Of a stretch of 64,000 bases of DNA, positions 59,011-64,000 are shown in pieces. The notes under the pieces were generated by a model. That model searched no databases. It saw only the letters and a list, made by a program, of their open reading frames with translations, and was not told the DNA's origin. Both the position numbers and the translations under genes were made by a program. The stretch is from Oxalobacteraceae bacterium UBA6018 (GTDB lineage: Bacteria > Pseudomonadota > Gammaproteobacteria > Burkholderiales > Burkholderiaceae_D). Position 1 is the first letter of the stretch; the number at the start of each line of letters is the position of its first letter. Location: positions 12,723 to 76,722 of the forward strand of contig DIZW01000001.1 of the NCBI GenBank assembly GCA_002428015.1. The letters are read 5' to 3'.

Positions 59011-60330
59011 TCACGCCGCCCTGGCCGCGCCGCGCACGATGGCGCAGTCGGGGTCCAGATTGTAGGTGCCGCTCCAGACGATGGCGTCCAGATTGCGCAA
59101 CACGGTGAAGGCGGCCGCGTCCTGCAGGCGCGCCAGGGTCTGGCGGAATTCGCCCTCGCCGGCGCCGCCCTCGGCCACCCCGGCGGTGAGCGTGTAGTCG
59201 CCTGGGGCCAGGCCGGCCTTGAAGCTGAACTCGACCTCGACCTGCTCGCCGGCCTGCACCGGGCCGATACTGCGCCGCATGCAGTAGGTGTTGGTCATGA
59301 ACACCGCCTCGCCGCGCGCGTTGCGGATCTGGAAGCCGACGTGCGGGTCGGCGTAGGCTTGGCCGAAGCGCACGCTGGCGCGCACGCTGGCGCTGCTGTC
59401 GCTGATGATGGTGCTCACCTTCTGGCCGTTGGCGTACAGGCCGACGGCGGCCAGCTGGGCGCCCGCGTGGCCGAACGAGCCGGTGCTCAGCGGCGCCGCC
59501 GGCGCGTCCTCGAACGCGCCCGGCAGCTCGGCCAGGGCCGGCACGTCCGGCGCGGCGGGGGGCGCCGCCGGGGCGGCCGCCGGCAGCGGCTTGCCCTCGC
59601 GCTGGTGCAGCACCTGCGCGTTGTACAGGTCGATCACCGCGCGCGGCGTGCCGTCGAGCGCGATCTTGCCTTCGCTGATCAGGATCGCGCGCGAACACAA
59701 CGAATATACCGCGCCCATCGCGTGCGACACGAACAGCAGCGTGGTGCCGGCGTCGCAATACGCGCGGATGCGCTCGAAACACTTCTGCTGGAAGAAGACG
59801 TCGCCCACCGCGAGCGCCTCGTCGATGATCAGGATGCCCGGCCGGACCGCCGTGGCCACGCTGAAGGCCAGGCGCACCTGCATGCCGCTGGAATACACGC
59901 GCACCGGCTGGTCGATGTAGTCGCCGATTTCCGCGAACGCTTCGATGTCGGGCATGAGCGCGTTGACCTCCTCCACGCTAAGGCCGATCAGCTGGCCGGC
60001 CATGACGGCGTTCTGCCGCCCGGTGAAGTCGGGGTGGAAGCCCATGCCCAGCTCCAGCAGCGCCGCCACGCGCCCGGTGGTGACCACTTGGCCGGTGGTT
60101 GGCTGCGCCGTGCCGGTGATCATCTTGAGCAGGGTGCTCTTGCCGGCCCCGTTGATGCCGATGATGCCGACCGACTCGCCCTGGGAAATGCTGAAATTGA
60201 CGTCGCTGAGCACCCACTTGAGGCGGTGGCGCGGGCCGCGAAAGGGGAGTACCCATTCGCCCAGGCGGGCCCAACGGTTCGAATACTGCTTGTAGGCTTT
60301 TCCAAGCTGCGTGACGCGTATGCTGCCCAT
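59011..60330 (-). CDS. wzt: Polysaccharide export ABC ATPase with C-terminal glycan-binding domain (Wzt)
   Basis: A 439-residue protein. The ATPase part (about 1-245) has Walker A GINGAGKST, signature YSSGMQVRL (Wzt-type), Walker B ILIIDEALAVGD and His in LFVSHAMGA. A Pro/Ala linker (about 250-285) joins an Ig-like C-terminal domain (about 290-439; HVGFQIRNARGEAVFMTNTYCM, VEVEFSFKAGLAPGDYTLTAGV), which in O9a-type Wzt binds the capped end of the polysaccharide. Its membrane partner Wzm is most likely the gene at 37553-38353, about 21 kb away. An extended -10 (TGCTATAAT) precedes it. Confidence 0.93.
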   Translation of the reverse strand: MGSIRVTQLGKAYKQYSNRWARLGEWVLPFRGPRHRLKWVLSDVNFSISQGESVGIIGINGAGKSTLLKMITGTAQPTTGQVVTTGRVAALLELGMGFHPDFTGRQNAVMAGQLIGLSVEEVNALMPDIEAFAEIGDYIDQPVRVYSSGMQVRLAFSVATAVRPGILIIDEALAVGDVFFQQKCFERIRAYCDAGTTLLFVSHAMGAVYSLCSRAILISEGKIALDGTPRAVIDLYNAQVLHQREGKPLPAAAPAAPPAAPDVPALAELPGAFEDAPAAPLSTGSFGHAGAQLAAVGLYANGQKVSTIISDSSASVRASVRFGQAYADPHVGFQIRNARGEAVFMTNTYCMRRSIGPVQAGEQVEVEFSFKAGLAPGDYTLTAGVAEGGAGEGEFRQTLARLQDAAAFTVLRNLDAIVWSGTYNLDPDCAIVRGAARAA

Positions 60331-60368
60331 GAGGTTGTGTCCGGTTCGACTATCCAGCGAAGCGCGCG

Positions 60369-60377
60369 ATTATAGCA
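60369..60377 (-). promoter_or_regulatory. Extended -10 promoter TGCTATAAT upstream of wzt
   Basis: On the minus strand TGCTATAAT is a perfect extended -10, about 40 bases before the wzt ATG. No -35 is needed for this class. Predicted start near 60362. Confidence 0.6.
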
Positions 60378-60501
60378 GTTGGCTATTTCCCAAGCCTGCT
60401 CTGGCGCCGCCGCGCGCCATCGACAGCGCGTGCCTGCGCATGATATATTAATAATTAGTTAATGACACGAATCGGGCGCGCGCCGCCTTGGGGGAGAGAC
60501 G

Positions 60502-60642
60502 ATGCTGAGCATGTTCGCCGACCGCTTGCTGCGCCGAGCGCTGCCGATGGGAGCCGCGCCCGGTGGCGCAGTGAGTGAGCGCAGCGTGCAAACCCGGATC
60601 GGGGATCGGCGCTTCGAGATCGGCTCGGGCGACGTACCTTGA
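60502..60642 (+). CDS. Small ORF with strong ribosome site, possibly a leader peptide or gene remnant
   Basis: 46 codons from ATG 60502, preceded by GGGGGAGAGAC. The peptide starts MLSMFADRLLRRALPMGAAP and ends RRFEIGSGDVP. It has no signal or membrane segment and no recognised family. The strong ribosome site and the AT-rich promoter-like patch upstream argue for translation; the abrupt end suggests a remnant of a longer protein. Low confidence that it is a functional gene. Confidence 0.3.
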   Translation: MLSMFADRLLRRALPMGAAPGGAVSERSVQTRIGDRRFEIGSGDVP

Positions 60643-60738
60643 TCCCATCCGCGGCCAGGCCCGGCATGGGCTTGCCCTTGGCGGGCAGCCTTGCCTTGCC
60701 AAACAAGCGCACACATCACCACACTCCAATGGATCAGG

Positions 60739-61914
60739 ATGAATCTTGCAAAACACTCCTACGTGCGCTCTTTTCTGTGGAAAGCTGCCTTTAAAGTGAG
60801 ACTACGCCTCCTGCCGCGCCGGGACAAGGCCGACCCCTCGCCGCGCCTACGCTACGCGCCAGCCGACGTCGCCGACGCGCTGTACCGGGGCATACTCGAC
60901 CGCGCGCCCGACCACACCGGCCTCAGGAATCTGACCGATCAGCTAGAGGCCGGAACGTCAATCGATGCGGTCGCAAAAAACTTGCTGTCGTCGAGCGAAT
61001 TCACCGCGACCATGTTGAAGCAGCTCATCCCCCCGCACCAGCTGCCCGATCTGGTGCGGCGCTATCCCGAACGATACGAGCGCGAAACCACGTCCTACGG
61101 CGTGCCGATGATCCTGTTCAAGGCTGACAGCGACGCGGACTTCGACTTCATGGAACAGGCCATCGCGCAACACCGCTATTACGACGGCATGGGGGTGTGG
61201 GGCGTGAAGATCGACCTCGACAAGCGCATCACTGCCGCCCTGGTGAAGGGCCTGGGCGCCACCAGTTGCCTGGAATTAGGCTGCTTCACGGGCGCCGTCA
61301 TCAGCCTGCTCGAAGAAGCCGGTATCGATGTGTTAGGACTCGACGTCAGCCACTTAGCGTTTGCGCTTGCCTATTCAAACGTCAAGGACCGCATGGTGTA
61401 CGGCGATCTGCTCACGGCACGGTTGGAACGGCGCTTCGATGTCGTGCTGGCCATGGACATCATCGAGCACCTCAATCCCGTGAAATTCGAGCAATACATC
61501 GGCGCCATCGCGGCGCGGGTGGCGCAGGATGGCTACTTCTATCTGAATTCGCCCATGTTCGGCACCGACGACATATTTGGCGAAGTGTTCGGCGCCTATG
61601 TCACCCAGTGGCAAGCGGCGGGTGAGCAGGTCCTGTTTCGTCGTCTCGACTGCGACCCGGCGGGTTGGCCGATGCACGGTCACCTGGTCTGGGCCAGTCC
61701 CGTATGGTGGGAACAGCAATTCGCGGCGCATGGACTGGTGCGCGACCGCGCCATCGAACGGGCGATACACGCCAAGCTTGGGCCTTTCTTCGCCGACAAT
61801 CAGGCGCGTAAATGCCTGTTCGTGCTCAAGCACGAAGCCAATGCGCGCAATGTGCAAGAGGTGATCGCCGACATTTGTGCCGCACTCGACCAAGTGCCCG
61901 GCTTGCCGCGTTAG
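60739..61914 (+). CDS. DUF4214-methyltransferase fusion protein
   Basis: A 391-residue protein from ATG 60739. Residues about 40-95 form a single DUF4214-type module (VADALYRGILDRAPDHTGLRNL, then SIDAVAKNLLSSSEF), the same module family as the start of the S-layer-like protein. Residues about 155-330 are a class I SAM-dependent methyltransferase: SCLELGCFTGAVISLLEEAG, VLGLDVSHLAF and VVLAMDIIEHLNPVKFEQYI. There is no signal peptide. In cell-surface loci such fusions are usually glycan-modifying enzymes. It lies upstream of dnaE on the same strand with a 266-base gap and is divergent from wzt. Confidence 0.85.
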   Translation: MNLAKHSYVRSFLWKAAFKVRLRLLPRRDKADPSPRLRYAPADVADALYRGILDRAPDHTGLRNLTDQLEAGTSIDAVAKNLLSSSEFTATMLKQLIPPHQLPDLVRRYPERYERETTSYGVPMILFKADSDADFDFMEQAIAQHRYYDGMGVWGVKIDLDKRITAALVKGLGATSCLELGCFTGAVISLLEEAGIDVLGLDVSHLAFALAYSNVKDRMVYGDLLTARLERRFDVVLAMDIIEHLNPVKFEQYIGAIAARVAQDGYFYLNSPMFGTDDIFGEVFGAYVTQWQAAGEQVLFRRLDCDPAGWPMHGHLVWASPVWWEQQFAAHGLVRDRAIERAIHAKLGPFFADNQARKCLFVLKHEANARNVQEVIADICAALDQVPGLPR

Positions 61915-62180
61915 GCAAGCTGCTGCATCACGAACGAGCTTGGCGCGTCTTCTCGTCGGCGTTGACGCCGCCTCCCTCGATAACGACAGGGATGTTGATC
62001 GGGCGCGTTGTTGGGCCGCCAATGGGCTAGCCCTGCCGCACGCGCCGGATCTTACGCGCTGAAAACGGTGCTTGATTGCATCATGCCACCCCATCGCGCG
62101 GCGTCAACGCGCCGCAACAAGCCGCCAGCGCCGGGTCCGGCGCGGTAAAATACCCCCTTTGCACACCACGAATTCGGAAC

Positions 62181-64000
62181 ATGAGCATGGAAGTACTAGA
62201 CCAGGAAAGCGCGGGCGTCGCCGTTCCCGCCAAGCCGGCCGCGCCGGCGTTTGTCCACCTGCGCGTGCACTCCGAATATTCGATCGTCGACGGCCTGGTG
62301 CGCATCGACGACGTCGTGGCCGCCGCCGCCAAGGACAAGCAGCCGGCCCTGGCCGTCACCGACCTGGCCAACCTGTTCGGCATGGTCAAGTTCTACAAGG
62401 CCGCGCGCGGCAAGGGCGTCAAGCCCGTGATCGGGGTCGACGCCTGGATCAGCAATGACGACAACCGCGACCGGCCCACCCGCCTGCTGCTGCTGGCGAA
62501 GAACCGCATGGGCTACCTGCAGCTGTGCGAGCTGCTCTCGCAAGCCTGGCTCAGCAACCAGAACAAGGGCCGCGCCGAGATCCGTCCCGAGTGGCTGGAA
62601 GCGCTGGCCACCAGCGAATCGACCATGAATCCGGGCGAGAACCAGGCCAACGGCTTGATCGTGCTCTCGGGCGCCCACTTCGGCGACGTCGGCTGCGCCA
62701 TCGAGAACGGCAACCTGGAGCTGGCCGAGCGCTGCGCGGCGCGCTGGGCCAAGGTCTTCCCGGGCCACTTCTACATCGAAATCCAGCGCGCCGGCCAGCC
62801 CAACCAGGAAGCCCAGGTGCGCCACGCGGTGGCGCTGGCGGCCAGGCTCGGCCTGCCGGTGGTGGCCACCCACCCGATCCAGTTCCTGTCCAAGGATGAA
62901 TTCATCGCCCACGAGGCGCGCACCTGCATCGCCGAGGGCGAGATGCTGGCCAACGGCAAGCGGGTCAAGCGCTTCAACGAGGAGATGCGTTTCAAGACCC
63001 AGGCCGAGATGGCCGAGCTGTTCGCCGACATGCCGGGCGCGCTCCAGAACGCGGTCGAAATCGCCAAGCGCTGCAACGTCGTGCTCACGCTCGGCAAGCC
63101 GCAGCTGCCGAATTTCCCGACCCCGCCCGGCATGACCATCGACGAATTCCTGGTGGCCGAGTCCAAGGCCGGCCTGGAGGTGCGCCTGCAGCACCTGTAC
63201 CCGGACCCGGCCAAGCGCGAGGCCGAACGGCCGCGCTACGAGGCGCGCCTGAAGTTCGAGACCGATACGATCTGTAACATGAAGTTCCCCGGCTACTTCC
63301 TGATCGTGGCCGAGTTCATCAAGTGGGCCAAGGAGAACGGTGTGCCGGTCGGCCCCGGGCGCGGTTCGGGCGCCGGCTCGCTGGTGGCGTATTCGCTGCT
63401 CATCACCGACCTCGACCCGCTCAAGTACAACCTGCTGTTCGAGCGCTTCCTCAATCCCGAACGCGTCTCGATGCCCGACTTCGACATCGACTTTTGCCAG
63501 GAAGGGCGCGACCGCGTCATCCAGCACGTCAAGGACCTGTACGGCAAGGAGGCGGTCTCGCAGATCGCCACCTTCGGCACCATGGCCGCCAAGGGTGCGA
63601 TCCGCGACGTCGGCCGCGTGCTCGATTTCGGCTACAACTTCTGCGACGGCGTCTCCAAGCTGATCCCGTTCAAACCGGGCAAACCGGTGACGATCGCCGA
63701 CGCCATCGAGGAGGAACCGCTGCTCAAGGAGCGCCTGGAGAACGAGGACGAGGTCAAGCAGCTGCTGGCCCTGGCCCAGCAGGTCGAGGGCATCGCCCGC
63801 AACATCGGCATGCACGCCGGCGGCGTGCTGATCGCGCCGGGCAAGCTGACCGACTTCTGCCCGCTGTACACCCAGGGCGGCGATTCGGGCGTGGTGTCGC
63901 AGTACGACAAGGACGACGTGGAGGCGGTCGGCCTGGTCAAGTTCGACTTCCTGGGCCTGACCACGCTCACCATCCTGGACCGCGCGGTACGCTACATCAA
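62181..64000 (+). CDS. dnaE: DNA polymerase III subunit alpha (partial, runs off the window)
   Basis: The first 606 codons of the replicative polymerase. ATG 62181; an ATG two codons later is possible. The PHP domain opens with FVHLRVHSEYSIVDGLVRI and continues ALAVTDLANLFGMVKFY. The C-family polymerase core includes GPGRGSGAGSLVAY, and the catalytic Asp pair is in SMPDFDIDFCQEGRD; MHAGGVLIAP follows. The sequence is typical of betaproteobacterial DnaE. TAAAAT at 62146-62151 is a possible -10. The frame is open to the right edge. Confidence 0.97.
   Translation, partial: MSMEVLDQESAGVAVPAKPAAPAFVHLRVHSEYSIVDGLVRIDDVVAAAAKDKQPALAVTDLANLFGMVKFYKAARGKGVKPVIGVDAWISNDDNRDRPTRLLLLAKNRMGYLQLCELLSQAWLSNQNKGRAEIRPEWLEALATSESTMNPGENQANGLIVLSGAHFGDVGCAIENGNLELAERCAARWAKVFPGHFYIEIQRAGQPNQEAQVRHAVALAARLGLPVVATHPIQFLSKDEFIAHEARTCIAEGEMLANGKRVKRFNEEMRFKTQAEMAELFADMPGALQNAVEIAKRCNVVLTLGKPQLPNFPTPPGMTIDEFLVAESKAGLEVRLQHLYPDPAKREAERPRYEARLKFETDTICNMKFPGYFLIVAEFIKWAKENGVPVGPGRGSGAGSLVAYSLLITDLDPLKYNLLFERFLNPERVSMPDFDIDFCQEGRDRVIQHVKDLYGKEAVSQIATFGTMAAKGAIRDVGRVLDFGYNFCDGVSKLIPFKPGKPVTIADAIEEEPLLKERLENEDEVKQLLALAQQVEGIARNIGMHAGGVLIAPGKLTDFCPLYTQGGDSGVVSQYDKDDVEAVGLVKFDFLGLTTLTILDRAVRYI

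Larger units (their letters stand above)
60331..60738. other. Divergent region between wzt and the DUF4214-methyltransferase gene
   Basis: The 408-base stretch holds the wzt promoter, a very AT-rich patch at 60440-60465 (ATATATTAATAATTAGTTAATG) suited to a rightward promoter, and one short frame with a ribosome site (60502-60642, listed separately). The last 90 bases are GC-rich leader. Confidence 0.5.

Overview
The window is high-GC DNA with dense, mostly operonic coding. The gene content points to a betaproteobacterium of the Oxalobacteraceae (Massilia/Telluria/Duganella type): a PEP-CTERM protein, pectin and arabinan hydrolases, GGDEF and hybrid kinase signalling, an ECF sigma/anti-sigma pair, and a large type I secreted surface protein. 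This placement is inferred from family content only; no rRNA or tRNA gene was found.

Layout. 0-7 kb: the end of an S41-type peptidase, a PEP-CTERM protein, a REC-GGDEF regulator and a 1488-residue CHASE hybrid kinase. 7-13 kb: small proteins, an ankyrin protein, a GH43 arabinanase-like enzyme, a response regulator pair, a GH28 enzyme and a small lipoprotein. 13-16.7 kb: an ABC importer operon that encloses a SCO protein and a cupredoxin-like protein. 16.7-21.8 kb: a LON-substrate-binding-domain protein, a glycine/asparagine-rich repeat protein, a DUF1345 protein with an S8 protease, and a divergent ECF sigma/anti-sigma pair. 21.8-29.2 kb: a propeller diguanylate cyclase, an RhlE-type helicase and a GH51 arabinofuranosidase. 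29.4-38.4 kb: surface glycan genes, made up of a Gtr-type cassette, a three-domain glycosyltransferase, a methyltransferase and a Wzm permease.

38.5-53.8 kb is the most interesting part. A leftward operon encodes a CHASE2 class III nucleotide cyclase, a TPR/beta-barrel outer membrane protein (Slam-like), a VanZ protein and a Crp-type regulator. Divergent from it is a FecR-domain protein, followed by a 1399-residue cysteine-free DUF4214/RTX protein resembling an S-layer protein, then a complete type I secretion system (ABC, HlyD, TolC). TGTGA-N6-TCACA (Crp-type) sites lie upstream of the FecR gene, the S-layer-like gene and the secretion operon. The Crp-type protein carries the RETVxR recognition helix expected to read that sequence. 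The proposed circuit is: envelope signal, CHASE2 cyclase, cAMP, Crp, then surface-layer synthesis and export. The wiring is inference.

53.8-64 kb: an MBOAT/AlgX-like acetylation pair, TrhO, a propeller protein, CysC, a Wzt ATPase (about 21 kb from the Wzm gene), a DUF4214-methyltransferase fusion, and the first two thirds of a kilocodon of dnaE running off the window. Surface glycan genes on both sides of the S-layer-like locus recall the Caulobacter rsa region, where the S-layer is anchored to O-antigen.
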